Source: Casuarius casuarius | Lineage: Eukaryota; Chordata; Aves; Casuariiformes; Casuariidae | Direction of reading: 5' to 3' | NCBI GenBank assembly: GCA_003342895.1 | Contig: PTFA01000194.1 | Location: forward strand, 1,328,472 to 1,392,471 | DNA: 64,000 nucleotides | Part shown: positions 13,635 through 27,900 of the stretch, in pieces | Numbering within the stretch: position 1 is the first letter of the stretch | Layout of the letters: every line of letters starts with the position of its first letter | Notes under the pieces: model-generated | Databases searched by the model: none | Told to the model about the DNA's origin: nothing | The model's input: only the letters and a program-made list of their open reading frames with translations | Made by a program: the position numbers and the translations under genes

Positions 13635-14977
13635 TAAGGCTCTGCACACCTGCTCCAGCTAATGAGAAATGAGTCTTAATGCTCCTCTTACGGGTCTCCA
13701 GGCTTCCCTCTCTCTCTCTTTCTCCTTCAGATGAGGCAAAAGAGCAATTTGTAGAAAAAAAGGCTCTGAAAGAAATGCATCTCTATGATATTTCTTGATG
13801 TTTCTGATCATTATGTGAGAAGTTTGCGTTATCAGTTGTCCTCTAAAATACTGAATTCTTTGGGAGAGCAAAAGCACCACTCGTGCCGTGCATTTCTGCA
13901 CGGTGCATGCAAGGAGGTTATATTCCACCCAACTTTTGCATTAGTTTGTAACAGTAAAGCTTCAACATTTCACATCTTAGAATGAATCATATAGTAAATC
14001 TTTTCACTAGTCTCATTTATCTGTTGGATTGCATTTATTCATTTTAATATCCTGAGAAAAGTAGTTGGAACTCATTTCCTTTACAGTTTCATAAAACAGA
14101 GGTGCTGTTAAAAATCACCTAAACAGACAATCATTCTTCTCTTTTGGCTGTTTTGTAAGGCACCGTGTTGTCTTTGCCTTTTCTACATGTTTATTCTAAA
14201 GCTGGAATGAAAACTGAAAATGGTGGCATCTTAAGAACATAATTTTAAAATTTATCATCATTTAGCTTCTCATCATCCCTATGTAAATCCAAGAAACTGC
14301 CCAGGATTAACATAAGGTTTCTCTTAAAAAAAAAAAAAAAACAGTCACTCCGATTTCTGGATTATGTATAGGTTCAGTTTCTCAAAGGCTTGTTTCCAGC
14401 TAAGAAAACAAAATGAAAAAGAACATCAACAAAAACTAGAACTTATTTGCAAACTAAAACTGAAGGCCCAATTCATAAATGATTCAACAAACAATTTTAG
14501 TATTGCATTTCCATGATTTGTGCCAAGGATTATTAATAACAAAATTATGTTTTCCCTTAGGCTTCTGTGAACAGTTGGTCCTATTTATTTCTGTGTTTTA
14601 TCCATCACCTTTGGAGGACTGAAAAAAAATGTGATGGATGAAATTACAAGAAAATTGAGACAAAATAGTGAAGTGAACCCCGGGGGTAAATTCGGTCTCA
14701 TTGTAAATAGAGCGCTTCAATAAACTTGTTCCGATTTGTTCTCTGAGATGGTGCTAATTACAGATTCCTGAGTTCGGTTAATTTTACTTAAAAACATATT
14801 TTAGGGAACCACTGTAGTGCGGACATCTGTTGGGCATCCGGTGAGTCTCTCTTAATTGTGCAGTTCAGGGCAGCTGCACTTCTGCTCTCCCGTTTGGTCC
14901 TTTAGCACTGGAAGAAGGAACCCTGGTTTCCCCCGTTCCAGCTTTTTAGGAAGAAAGGTGTTGGGGGAAGATGCTTT

Positions 14978-14994
14978 TTATTATTATTATTATT
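14978..14994. repeat. (TTA)n microsatellite
   Basis: About five to six TTA units seen directly. A similar but imperfect ttattattttt tract lies at 12801-12834. Confidence 0.75.
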
Positions 14995-17989
14995 GTCTGG
15001 TAGCATTGCTCGCGCTGTTTCTAGAGTCGAAATATAGCTTGGAAACTTTTTGACAACTTTTGATTTAGAGAGAGCAATCTTTTTAATAAGTTTCCAGCAT
15101 CCTGAAATGAACTTCTCTGTCATCTGAATGCGCTGCAGATTGGCAAAACCATATTTAACGTATTTTCTTACTTTTTCTTCCCCCTTTCATATTTGCTTTC
15201 ACCACAAAATGGTAATTTGGGGAACCTCGGGTAATCGCTCGTCAATCTATCTACCTGACTGTCAACAGCTAATTTAGAGTTCTTTAAAGTGTCACTTACC
15301 TTGAATAATGCTGGCCTAATTCCCTGTAGGCTTTTGAACACGCAGATCTTGGCTGGGGTTATTTCTTCTGCGGTGTGCCAGAGGAGAATGATCCAGTGCA
15401 AGTGATCTAACCTTGTTATATTTTGCTGCATGTTCCCCGGTGTTTTTTGAACCCTTTCGTTCCTTGCTGATGAAATAAAACCCTTAAGTGAGTATGCTAG
15501 AAACTAGTCAAAAATGGACTAGTCAGAGAAGGATAAATGATATGTAAGAGGCTGGTGTCTTAGCTCAGGGAAAGCATCCAGAAAGTTTTGGGTATGTACA
15601 GAGTTCTTACCCAAAATTTGTTTGACATTTGAGGTTTTAAATTTTCCCTTCTCTAGCAGCTTCATATAATGAAATTTCTGATGCTTTTTTAATTCTGTGC
15701 ATTGTAACACCTGTAGTATGTGGTGCGAAACGGGCATCATTTAAGATCCACCTTCATTTCCATTTTTCATAAACATGTTATTTCCTTTATTTTTCCTTTC
15801 TACTCCTCTTTTTTTTGGGGGGGGGGCATAAGTCTTTCGTTACAGAAAGTATAGGTGTGTCACAGTGTAGGAGGCAGGGTCATACCAGGTTTTGTACGAT
15901 TCAGTTCAGAGCTTCAGATTCCCTTTGCAGCGTGAAACGCTGTAATCTTGGCTCCCTGCACCTCCTTGGAAAGGTTTTTGGTGGTGGCTGCCAGATAAGA
16001 TGATGGCTTTCTTGTGACCTTCTGCCTGCTGAGCGACTGCCCTGCGACCAGNGACTTTTTCAGAGGTTGTTGCATATTCAAGACATTTTTTTGATGCTTT
16101 GAACTTGGGCTAGAGTCAAAGTGCTACGCCTCGGTGAGGAGCCGTGGTGGTACGGAGCCGCTCNGTGCCTGCGTGAGCCTGCGCCTTCGTTTTGGGTATT
16201 CAGGCACGGAATTGTCTCNTTAGGAACCGTCACGCTGTAGTCGTGAAATCGTTCCCACGTGTTTCAATCTGCGGCCTCCGCTCGGAGTTCCAGCGCCAAC
16301 TTCGGCTGAAGAGAAGCGGTCCGTTTTAGCTGGCCTTGGTTTTAACGTTTCTCCCCATCCTTTCTGTCTGAAGCCTTTGCTTGGAGGAAACGAAACAAAA
16401 CCCATGTTGGCAGCGCTTCTGTGTTCATTTTACCTATGCGTTGTTCGTGTGGTTCCAACGTTCCCACAACTGAGCCTTTCTGACACATTTCTGAGAACTT
16501 GACCATTTCCTTTGGCTTCAGAGAGGAGCTCAATATCTGAGAGAGGGAAACGCTGCCAGCCAGGGCTTGCGCTGCAAAGCGTGCAGGTGGTCTTGGTATC
16601 CGAGGCTTGATCGACAGTAGAGATTATCGCTATTTTACCCGTCACGCTTGACGTGTTGAAATGAGGCGACTTTAGCCTGGCCGGTACCCCAGATAGCGCC
16701 GTACGGCTCACGAGCCAGTTCTGCAAAGATCTCTAGAAGGATGAGATTTGGAAAAACAGTCATCTTCCATCCTTTTCGGAGTCCTCTCCGTATTGGATCA
16801 ACTTTCTTGGCTGAAATAGCTGTCTGCAGGCTCAGTATGCCCCTGCGTAAAATCCTTTGGTCCGGCCCTGACGCCAGACAAACCATACATGCAATGACAC
16901 AGAAGGACTCTGCAGAGCTACCGTATGTAGGAAAAGAGTATGCGCCCCTTTTTCGCTAGCCCCAAACCTACTGCCAGCGGTGCCCTGACACTGTCGCTAG
17001 ACCTGTGACAAATAGCACCTGATAGCTCATTGACTGCTTGCTTTACAATGTCCTATTTAATTTGTAGAGCTCGGGGAAAAAATATTTCCCTTTGAGCAAT
17101 GAGACGTAACCGTCCTTATTCTCTGTTCAGAGAGTAATCAGAGACATCCTGTTGCAAAAATAACAAGAGGGGAACCAAACGCAGCATGCCGCTAAACGCC
17201 ATCCATCATCGCCGCCTGCCCCCACGTCCTCCCCCCTCCCCTGACCCCTCAAGTCTTGTTTGGAAATACAAACAACTTAAAATGCTTTTCATGCTTTGGT
17301 CGCAGTGTTAGACTCGTTTGCGCTTTGCATTTTAGCAGCAGCGGATGCTGGTTTGCCTGCTATGAATCGGGTTTTGTCGTTGACGAGCAAAATTTGGATG
17401 CCCTCACGCAACATTTGAGTCGACCGAAATGGCAGCAGCCTTTCCTAGTTTCCTGTTGCGTATGATTTATCCCTTGCTTTCTAAAGTAATGGATTTAATT
17501 TTCCTGGAGATTAATTTTAATAAATCTTGAGTATTAGCAGCAGCAGCTGAGTTAGTTTAGCCTCTTGGATGACGAGTGTCCTGATCCATTATGTTGTTGA
17601 AAGCGACAGTTTTGACCGCCCTTCTACACAGAACCGCATGCACTCTTGTTAAAAAGCGGCTGTTTTTGTGAACTCGCAGTGCTGCTGGATTTGCTATGTT
17701 AAGCACTCATAAAAACTCAATAGTTGTACAGGAATAGCTTTTCATCCAAAAAAAAAAAAAAGATGAGGGTGGTTTCCATCTTGGTCATCAAACAGTGTTT
17801 TCTAAATAACTGACTCATTGGCGACTGTGCAGACACCCTCCAGTTGTGGTCCCACAGGATTTTGTGACTTGCCACTAGTATCTGCCTCAGGTCTTACTGC
17901 TGGTGGCTTTGGGCACCTTCGCCCTCGGTTCGCCGCAGGTTTAGCCCCAGCTCTGCACACAGGGTCGGGAAGCATTGCACGTGCGGCGT

Positions 17990-18125
17990 CAGAAGATAGT
18001 TGGGGTTGGAAGCGACCTCAGGAGATCGCTAGTGCAGCCTCCTGCTCAAAGCAGGGGCAGCTGTGAGAGCATCAGGGCTTTATCCAGTCTGGTCTTAAAA
18101 ACCTCCAGTATGTGCAAAACGTGCT
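17990..18125 (-). mobile_element. CR1 LINE 3'-end fragment (antisense)
   Basis: The text ggttggaagcgacctcagga, then gatc and a tgctcaaagcagg word, then cagggctttatccagtctgg and cttaaaaacctcca, is the familiar reverse-complement form of the avian CR1 3' region, which reads ggttggaagggacc on the antisense strand. It is diverged and lacks the terminal TCATAGAAT repeats that should flank its left side, so it is an old, partial copy. CR1 is the dominant non-LTR retrotransposon of birds and other reptiles. The assignment is from memory of the consensus; subfamily unknown. Confidence 0.72.
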
Positions 18126-19879
18126 GTGGAATATAACTGCATTCTCATTATGCAGGATATTTGCGCTCTCAAGCTTGCTTTTCCTTGTGCATTTAAGAAG
18201 TTTAAGTGGTAACTTAACTTGGAAGGAGAAGTCACAACACTGCTGATGCCTTGGAGGTTTCCAGAGAAAGAAATCTTAAAGTTGTTTGGAAAATCTTTTC
18301 CCTGGAATCCTATTAATCTCCGCACTTAGCAAAGCCCATGTTTCTGTGCTCCAAGTACGAACTTCCCAGTTTCGATGGCCACTCTAAGTTGTTATTGCGA
18401 TTAATGAAAACCGTGTCATGCTTTTCCTACTTGTAGGCACGTATGAGTGAAGGGTTGACTTTGGTGAGGTTAAACTGTAAGCCAAACTCTCGAAGAATCA
18501 AACCAAAAAGAGCTTCTGAGCTAGTAATCTGTCTCACTGATTGGCTTATATTTATGAGCAATTGCAANTATATAACTTGGAGATTCATAAATGCATAGAA
18601 AACTGCAACGTGCCGGGCTTTCCGTATTTATCCGAGCTCTCCAGATGCGGCTGCCGGTACGACCCCGCAGCTACCGCAAGCGTAGCAAAACTGGTTCCCG
18701 CTGGAAAAGTGTGAGTGCATGACAAAAAAATGTTCTCCTGTAATCGCTGTTGATAACTCGGCGTAATTAGCTTAATTCTTTGCTGGCTAGCACTAAAGGA
18801 AATCAGGAATGTGTCTACAGATGTCGGTGGAGTTACCCTGATGTAAGTGAGGAAATCCATGTTCTGAGCTTCTGCGGGAACTTGCACTCAGCATTTAGCC
18901 AACCTGGTGTTTTAAGTCAGATGTTTAAAATCTCCCCAAGGGCTTTGGTACAACTTTGGTTCCCATTTAAAGATCAGCTTCTGCTTAGCTGGCTGGTCTG
19001 GTCCCTTGGGTGGTCATTTCAGATAGGTTTCATTGTATTTAGGTTAAAGCAAATACAACAGAAACTCCATAAATCTACGGTTCTTCCCAAATAATCATTT
19101 TTAAGAGATCAGATGCTCGTTCCCTGCAGGGAAACATTCCAATATTTTGTTTAGAAAATACCTCATTTTAAAGGGACTGCCCTGAGATCTTGTGCATGAT
19201 AAAAATGTTTCTTTTTGCAGTGGGAGGCTTTCCTCTTGTTTAAACAGGGCCCAATTCAAAGCAGACACCACCGCAGCAGCCTTTTCAAGCAACTTTTATC
19301 TTGCTTGCATGCAACCTTTATTATTTGAAAACAAGAAAATGCTTTCTGTCCCCTCCACCACCACCCTTCGGGCTTCCTTTTTTCCTCCCATGTTTTCCAG
19401 AAGCTGTAATTGCCTGTATTTGGTATACAAGAAATTAAAAAGGCAGCTTTTTATTTTTGACTTGTACAATTACTTGTAAAAATGTAGTCCTTGGCGATTT
19501 GAACAGCAGGTTTTTTTTTTTTTTTTCTTCTTTTTTCTTTTTCTGGCTCAGCCACGTCACAGCGAGGTGGGGGGAGAAACCTTGAGGCTAAAACACAGTT
19601 TAATGAGAATAAAACCCACATCAAAGGGCGGGCTAATGGAATGATATAATGCTTACTGTGTCACTTTCCCAAAGGGGATATGGATGACGGTACTTATATT
19701 TCAATTATCTATTCACTGTCTGCATAAGATGTTGATTAAATGGGCCTAAGGTATTAGAGTCCTTTTGTAGGATTCACAGAAAAACGGTGATACCGCATAT
19801 TACCCTCAGATCAAAACGTGTATTAGCGGGAAATTATGTAGCTCTAACTACATATATATTTTGTTTCTTAAGGCGGTGA

Positions 19880-20400
19880 AAGGGGTTGCTTTACGGACTC
19901 TAACGCTGCGTTCAGATTCGTTCGGCCAAGCCCACGAAGTCGCTCGCTCTTCAGCTCGCCGGCTCCGTCCGCCGGCTCCTCCTGCCTCAAAGCCTTCGGC
20001 AGCAGCTCGATAGAGACATTCCTCCGCGGGCGGCGCGCCCTTCGCTAAATAGAAATCCCGCGGAAACGCTTGACCCCTCGCGCCTTGCTGCTTTTCAGGG
20101 CAGCCGAGGGGCTTTTACCACCAAATTATGTATCAGAGCCTTTAATCGCCGGGGGGGCCGGCGGCGGGGCCGGAGCGCGTTGTGCGCCGCGTCGCGTCGG
20201 GGAGCACCCCAGGTGCTCATGTATAAACCAGGAGTCACGGTGCGTTTGGTAAATCGCCGCTCCATCTGCTCGCGAGCAGCGCTGCCGAGCAGCGATACGG
20301 CTCCTAATGGAGATGTCTGATCCGCTCGTGTCAGCTCCTCGCCGGGGGGAGAGCCCGGGTGGCGCGCGGGAGCCAGCTATTGTGTACTAATCCTTCAGGT
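19880..20400. promoter_or_regulatory. Intragenic CpG island in COX10 intron 5
   Basis: CpG density rises sharply from about 19900, in stretches such as tccgcgggcggcgcgccctt and gcgccgcgtcgcgtcgggg, and falls off after about 20400. A weaker CpG-rich shoulder runs to about 20770. It contains a perfect 14-bp palindrome, ctgctcgcgagcag, at 20266-20279. The island lies about 6 kb after exon 5 and 13 kb before exon 6, so it is not the COX10 promoter, whose first exon is off to the left. It could be an alternative promoter, the start of a noncoding or antisense RNA, or an enhancer. No convincing coding exon lies in it. The AT-rich segment just upstream (19590-19870) contains TCAAAG and TAAT-type words that would suit a regulatory element. 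Confidence 0.6.
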
Positions 20401-21897
20401 TTTGTGTCCGATACGAATGGACCTTTCGGACATCGCTTTTAATGATTTTTTTTAACTGATTTGGGATGAGTGGTTTTCTCCAAAGGTGGTTGCAAAAGTG
20501 AGCTTCCCCTCCGCGATGCCGCACAGCAGTGTTAAAATGAAGTTCAAAGCCCGGGATCCTGCCCCTAACTTGCGCGCGGGGTTTTCCTCGTGCCTCTTCT
20601 CTCCGCCTCCGTCAAACATTTCAGGTTCGTGTTTGTAAATTCTGCCTTAACGCAGTCCAGATCGCCGCGCTTTGCTCCCTGTGTTAACGCTGAACCTCCT
20701 CTGCTCTAGCCGCAGCAGCAGCATCCTGCAGCGTGTGCCCGCGTCCCGGGAGCCGTCGCTGCTGCACGAGTCCGTCGCAGAGCTGCCTCTGCTTGTGAGC
20801 CGCTCTGCCTTGATTTCTGTCTACAGTCAGTCCTGTTAGAAGTGCATTGCTTTCTGTAACGGACAGAGTTTATCGTGCCCTTATGCAACTTATAACTTCT
20901 GGGTTATCAGCTCGGCGAGCCAGCCATAAAAGAGGTTTTTCTTGCGTTTTAATTAGCTTGGCGAGTGCAGGCTCTTGCTGCTCGGTCTTTGTGACGAGGA
21001 AAGCTGCATTCCTGAGGCTAAGAGATGCGGAGAACCCCTTTGACACGTTTTATTTAAAATTTCTTGAAAAGGATGTGGAATCGCATGGAATATTATAATA
21101 TAAATCATGCAGTAAAGGAGCGTGAGCCACCGTGACGCACTGCTGCCCTTGTGTAACAGTAATACCATATATTCATGCACTTTGTATGTGTGAGGGTTAC
21201 TTTTTTTTTTTTTTTTTAACTTTTTCCTCTGGACCTTTGTAAAATATAGCTCCAGATGTAACCATATTAGATGGAAAACCTCAATAATATAGAAGCCCCG
21301 AAATACAGCCATTCTTATCCTCTTCTGTTGTGGGGGAAAACGGAAGCTTTGTCTTGGTGCAGCACCTTGGTATGTGGCAGCACTTGTTGTTCAGAAAATA
21401 TTTTTGAGCTGCCCCTAGTGTAGATCCAGTCGTCTTTCAGAGGTGAGATTTTATTTTAGTTTGGCTTCCCAAAAGCATTGTGTGTTCAGTTTTGCAGTAC
21501 GGAAGAGGAGCCCTAAGTTCAAACCTGTCAGCCAGCAGGAACGGAGCCCCTGAGGGTTCGGTTCTTGCTGTACAGCCCTGGGATGGAGTCACACCGCCGT
21601 AGTCCTTTGGCAGTAGCTTGTGCCAAAGGTCCCCACCGTTCCTGGAGAGTGTTTTGCACTTTTTTTCCTGGGTTCCTGGCAAGTTACTCATGTCAGTCCT
21701 GGTTTCAGTCCCTCAAAAGTGAGATATCGATGTCGTCTTCTGATGGACCACCACGTAGTTCGTGCTGCCACTGTCGGTGTTTGCATGCTCAGTACCATCA
21801 ACCATAGGTGAATTTAGAAGTAAGCTGAAAATGGGAAAAATCACAACTAAAGCCATATACCAGTGAAGAAAGGATAGCTTAGACAGCTAAACATAGG

Positions 21898-21916
21898 TTT
21901 TTTTTTTTTTTTTTTT
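21898..21916. repeat. Poly-T tract (19 nt)
   Basis: An uninterrupted T run. Comparable runs lie at 19511-19526 and 21201-21217. The cluster of three long T runs within 2.5 kb carries no recognisable retrotransposon body beside it. Confidence 0.7.
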
Positions 21917-24900
21917 CCCTAAATGGAGTACCGCCTTAGAAAAAGTTCTTCATTTCCACAGTTGCTGCCAGGCTGTGGAGCTTTCGTTTCCTTGGGACTC
22001 TCTGCTGAGGCTGGCTTTCCTTGCTTTTTTTGGAGTAACAGATTCCTTGTTTTCTGCTCTCAATGTCAGAGGATAAAAAGGGAATCTCCGCATTCCCAAA
22101 TATTCCAGGCTGTTTTTAAAGGACACTTTTGGACCCAAAGTAGCTAGACCAAAGCCTGTAGAAAGATGGTTAGCCCTGGGTTCAGTTTAGGAGTATGTCC
22201 TGTGCTTAGTCCTCCACATCTCCCACCCTCTGCTGAGGACTTTTCATTTCGCTCCTGTTAGAGTTTTCAAGTACCTTAAAACTAGTTTATATTTAAATGT
22301 TATCATGTTTGAACGTAACTGAGAGCAGTTTTGTTGGTCAACTCAATGGTGACACATGCGATGGTGTCTACCCAATCTAATCAAGGGGGTTTTTTTTGCT
22401 TTTTTTTGTTTTTTTGCTGACCATTCACTCTCTGTTTCGTTGCTATATATAAAATAGCCTGCCTGGGGTGATCTATGGCAGCAGTGTTGTGGGCAGCTCT
22501 CTCTTAGGGTAACTTTTATGTTTGCACAGGACTTTTTTTCCCCTGGAAGAATCACCTCTCAGGTGAAAGATAGCAGCTACTTAAGAGCATCCTGCAGAGT
22601 CTTAAAATGATCCGTGAGGATCAAATGCAGGCTTACAGGGCTGCAGAGGGAACTGCAGGTAGGCAGGAACTGTTTTCTTAAACTGCAATTCGACGGGCTT
22701 ATCTGCTCGATTGCTCTTCCACTGAGTAAGGTCTAGAGCCTGGATTTTCCTTCTGCTGCACACCGTTGCTTCTTCTCCTGCTCTCTCTCTCAGGATGTAG
22801 TGAACGACTTATTTCCCTCATTTTCATTGCTTCCAGGAAAGTATTTAGAGTTTGTGAGCCTGTCGTTCACAATCTAGAACAACTGGATGATCTTTTCTTT
22901 GAGAAAAGGTTGATACATACTCTAAAACGTCAGTTTTCTCCATCTTAATGAGACAGAGAGTTAGCCTAAGACTTCTTTTTCCGCAGCTTTCTAAACATTG
23001 GCTGAAGGTCGAGCAGAAGCACACATTAGATCCTATTCTATAATCGTCCTAAATCACAGAAAAACATTTCCAGGGAGAACGTATTACCCATTCTGTTTGT
23101 CAGCTGGTCGCTGCTTCTTAAATGAATAGAGAATTTGCGTTTTTAAAATAAAATGAATGGATCACTTAACTGCCATGTTGTAAGGTTACGTTTGTTAGGT
23201 TAAAGAGGAGGATTTAGTTTAAATATTATGGGGGCCGTTTTTCAAATTTACTGTAGGTTTGTCTTGTAAGCACTTTAAGAAAATATTTACATTTTCATGA
23301 CTGCAGGGAAGCTGTGAATATTATTATTCCCCCTATCACTCCTACCTAACAAAGACATATAACAAGGAGCGCGCTGACTCTCTGCAGGGTTGCTCGGAGT
23401 TGTTAGGATTAGCATTCTGCTGTATATAACAAATGTAATAAGAACATAAACATTTTAAAAGCATAGGTCCTTTTCCTTTTTAATTCCTTCTTCCGAGTGG
23501 AGTGACGAGGCCCAATTGGAGTTTCTGCTCGATACCAAAGGGCAGCGTAATATTTTTTTCCTTTTTCGTGACCGAGTGCGCTGTTAGTAACTGCAGGTCT
23601 CGGTGGGGTTTCTCTAAGCTACATCATCCTAAACGTGTGGTTGCTCTGGTCCCAAGCTCTCAAACCTGTGCACTATGAAAGACCAGATCCTGACACCGTT
23701 GACACGGGGTCACACCGGTAAAAATGAGTGCAGAATAGGGCTAGGAGACAGCTCCGTGCTGGAGGTGCTTTTACCCTCGAACTCCAGTTTTTCTTTCCTC
23801 TGTTGGGTTCAAATCCGTCTTGCCTTGTCCTAGCATAAACGTAGCGTCTTTGCGGGAACTTTCAGCAAAATCGGTTGAGTCAATTTTGATGTATGCAGGC
23901 ATAAAAAAGAGAGATGTGTCCCTTTCAAGATGAAGTGATTCTTTTAAACTAAGCTTGTTTGTTTATGATGGTTTTAACGTCCCTCGNTCTGGCGAGGGAG
24001 ACCGAACATCTGCAGCTCGGATTCTTTAGGAGCTTGGGAAACTAATTGCCTCCAATTTGGTTAAAATACAGTGCCAATTACACTTTCAATCATAGCTATA
24101 TACAGCCATGACATGAAGGTTTGGGCTAATAACCATGGGTTATTTCTTCCTTGGGAGAGTAATGAATTGACACAGAGACGGGATATTTTATCCCGGTCCG
24201 TATTTATTTACAGTAAGTTCTCTTTTGAACCAGGATGGAAGATAGCAAAGCCAGAGCTTGGTTTGCAAATGCCAAACCAAGCGCCAAAAAGCAAGAAAGC
24301 AACTCCGTGAAGTTTTCCAGCCAGGTATAAAGGTTTATCCATCGCAGAACTTTATTACCTTCCTTGCCGTATATCGAAGTCGCTCTTTACTGAATCCCAC
24401 CTCACTTCCCTGTTGATGGTCCAGATGTCATTCAAAACCACTTCCAGTTTGGTGCCCGTGGGCCTGGGTTTACCCTTCAGACAGAAGAAAGGTATTAGTG
24501 ACTCAAAAAGGGGCAATTCATTTCAAAGAGCTTTGCATTTTAAAGAGGTTTATTTGAGACATTCAGGGCTGTAAACCCTTTATCGGGAGACACAATACTA
24601 TAATGGCAGTCTAAACCCCTTATTTAAGTGTGCTTAAATGCTACCCATTAACCCCGCTCTTGAGGCTGTTTAGGAGCACCGTACAAGTTTCATACCTTTT
24701 TTTTGCAGATAGTTCCCCCTCAGTTCAGATTTCATATTACAAATGGTTTTTAGAGCTTTCGCACGAGAGTTTTTTTGTAACACTTGGGGAAGAGTGCTGT
24801 CCGAGCAGAGATGCTGAACGTTTCTGTTGTAGTTATTACCAAAAACTAAATTACAAAACCCCAGTTACAAGGCAGAATCTACACAAGTGGCTTCTGGCTG

Positions 24901-27900
24901 CGTTAAGAATTGCGGTAGTGTTATACCCAGGTAAAGGGAATCTGATATAAAATCCCAGTTCTTGTAGTGCAGGTAGAGCCTGGTCTCCCACCGCAGTGCA
25001 CCTTTGGGGATGAGACACCAGACGAAGATCTGACAACTCAGGCTTGTAGCCATAGGGCAGAGGTTGAAATAAAGACAGAATGTTTAAACTGCTTCTCTAT
25101 CTGTAATGACAAAGTTAAATAATTCATTAAAAAAAAAAAAAAAGACTTCACAAAGCTGCCTATTTGTTTGTATTCATAGAGAGCCTCTCATCAGTCCTCA
25201 GTGGTAAATGATAGACAAGCACGTATTCTGCTGCTTCCAGTTGATGGGAAGGAACTGAATTGCCAATTAAAAGTGTAATTTAGTTTTACATTTTAGTTTT
25301 AAAATAAGCCATCCTCCAGCCCTCATCACGAGCCATGCACTTTCTTGCATGACTGAGAGAGCATAAATGCATATCTAGCCAGATCTTTTTCTACATTTTT
25401 TCTTCTTGAAATAGTACCATTTTAGCTCATTGATAGATACCATTCGGTTTAATGATATTCTGGTACTTTGCAAGATTAAGCCTCTGTCAGCAGGTTCTTG
25501 GGCCTTTCATAACCTTCAGTCACAAAGTAACTGTGGGAGATGGCTGGAAAAGTGAGAGTGTGGATTGCTCCTGTTTTGTGGAGCTTGTGACTGATACTGA
25601 GCAAGATCTATGCNATAGAAAAAAGTCTTCTAGCAATAAATCCTTTCTGCCAGCGCTANAGCTATTTTTCCTTTTAATTGGAAAGAATTTCCTCTCCTTG
25701 GAGACTAATCAAATCTGTAATTGAAAGTTGTAGTTGAAGAGAAAAATGTTTTTCCAGCCATGCTTTAAGGCCTTCATAAAAAAAGGATACGCTGTCAGAA
25801 AACTGTGCTAACTAGGCATCATAATGTGTCATCATGTAGGCACGCGGATTTAAAATCTCAGATCTGAACCTGGATGTTTTTCCTATCTGGTACCATCCAC
25901 CATCACATTGTAAGACACTTCTAGAGTTTAATCTGATGTCTTCTGCAAAAAGCGAGAATCATTTTAGAAGAATCGTCAGTGATGGAGCTACTGGTCCAGA
26001 CAACGTTGTTCCAGTTTCAGTCTCCGTGACTGTTGTTGTTTTTACTGTATAACTTTTACAGCTGACAATGGTCACGAATATGGTTTTTATTACTAAAGAT
26101 ATAAATATGCAGCCTGAATGGATTTGTTTGGAAAGTTAAAATTTAATTTCACTGCTGGTAGATTGCCATAATTTAGTTGTCTGCCGTGACTGCTGATTGG
26201 TTTTGAAAGCTTTTCTCCTTATTTTGAATTNGGAAGTTATGAGAATGGGATTTTTTTTAGCCTCCTATCAAAAATACTTTCAGGGAAGCTGCTGTTGCTA
26301 TTTATGGCAAAATGTGCCTTTTACAGCCACGCGGCTCATTTTTTTTGCAGTCAGCTGACTTTATGGCACTAGTGCCAGCAGACAACTCCCCTGCCGATTC
26401 CAGACATCTCTCCATCAGGGGAAGCCGAGCTAGAAATTACGCAAACGCAATCCAGAGGTGTGTGTGAGGGAGATGGACTTTCCTCCCCGTTGCCTAAATG
26501 AGAGGAGCAGGAAGGCTTCTGCATGGTCATGGGTTATTGCAACGCCTTAACACCCTCAGCTCCTTGTTTCTCTTGCATCACCAGTGCTCATGGGTTGGGA
26601 CTGTCCGCNGTGACCTCTGGGGTTACTGGCCTTAATTTTCTTGGTTGATCTCCAAAAACCGCCAGGGAGGGTTCAGCAGTTCTTGGGTGCTGATCTTAAA
26701 GTGAAAAAAAGAAAAAAAGAAATCTCTTGGTGATGCTCCTCCAGCTGACGGAGGTGACCAAGTCGTCGCGCAGGATCCTGGTAGTCACGATGACCACAGG
26801 CTCAGCTCCCACCCTGGGGCTGGTTGGTGGCAGCTTGGTGTTGCCTGGCTGCAGGAATTAAAACGATGCCAGGAGATGAGCAAAACTGGGGTGAATCAGC
26901 AGCTGCAGAGAATGAGGATTTTCTGAGCTGCGTTAGGTTTTTTTGTCCTGCAGATTTCTATGGGCGTTCTGCGCTTTGGAAATTAATTTGGGCTTTCGTN
27001 CCCATAAAAACTTGAAAGGAAGCAATTTGTGCATCCGTTCCTGTAACCCCTCGTTGTTGTTGGAAAAATGTAAAAACGTCAGACTGATGCTTTTGTCTGA
27101 GTTTGTAAATGGCTTCAGAAACCTTAATAACTTATTGTTGACCTAGAAAAAGTTGGAGGGAGAGTGCTTCCTCTGTCAGCCTTGTACTGGTGACTAGTCT
27201 GGGGGCATTTTNAATACCTACAGAGTCCAGAAATAATAAGCAGCTTGTGATGCTTACTCCTGAAATCTGATTTTAATTATATTTTTGGGACAGTATTCAT
27301 GCACTGGACTTGTATCTCAGACAGCAATGGTAAAACAAACTTGCAGAGATGAGAATCACACCTATATTCTTTTTCTGCCAAATAACTTCTTTGGAGCTTC
27401 CACCGTTTTCGGTTAGCATTTGAGACTGTTTTAGACTGTTCCTCCTTATATTGCAACAGATTGTTTTGACAGTAGATGCAGATTAAATTCTTGTCCAGAG
27501 TAACAGTGTTGAGATTAATCTGAGCCATCAGTCTCTCGTTTTTTGTCTCAGCGTCCTTTACGTGGCCCCATAGAGCGTTAGGACGTCAGTGGTAATTTNG
27601 CACTGTTTCTGCGGGCAGCAGCAGCAAACAAATGATAGATCTGAGGGAAAGACGTGCGGTGGCGTTGATGAACCTGAATCTTGACAGAAAACTCATCTGA
27701 TAGAACCAAAAGCTATTTTTGTCTCACAAAAGATGTAAGTAGCATTGCAGTTTCATTAAAGGATATAGTCTGTGCAGAGTATTTGCCATCGTTGCAATCC
27801 CATGTGAAGGAAAGGCAGGATGGGTATCTTGACTTCTTCTGGAGGTGGAAGTGACTCTTAATATGTCTTCTCACCTCCCTTTTCCCCCATTTTGTGGGNT

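Noticed and set aside
23300..23350. Possible MIR antisense piece (gaatattattattccccct)
   Set aside because: Only a single low-complexity word resembles MIR; the flanks do not follow the MIR order.
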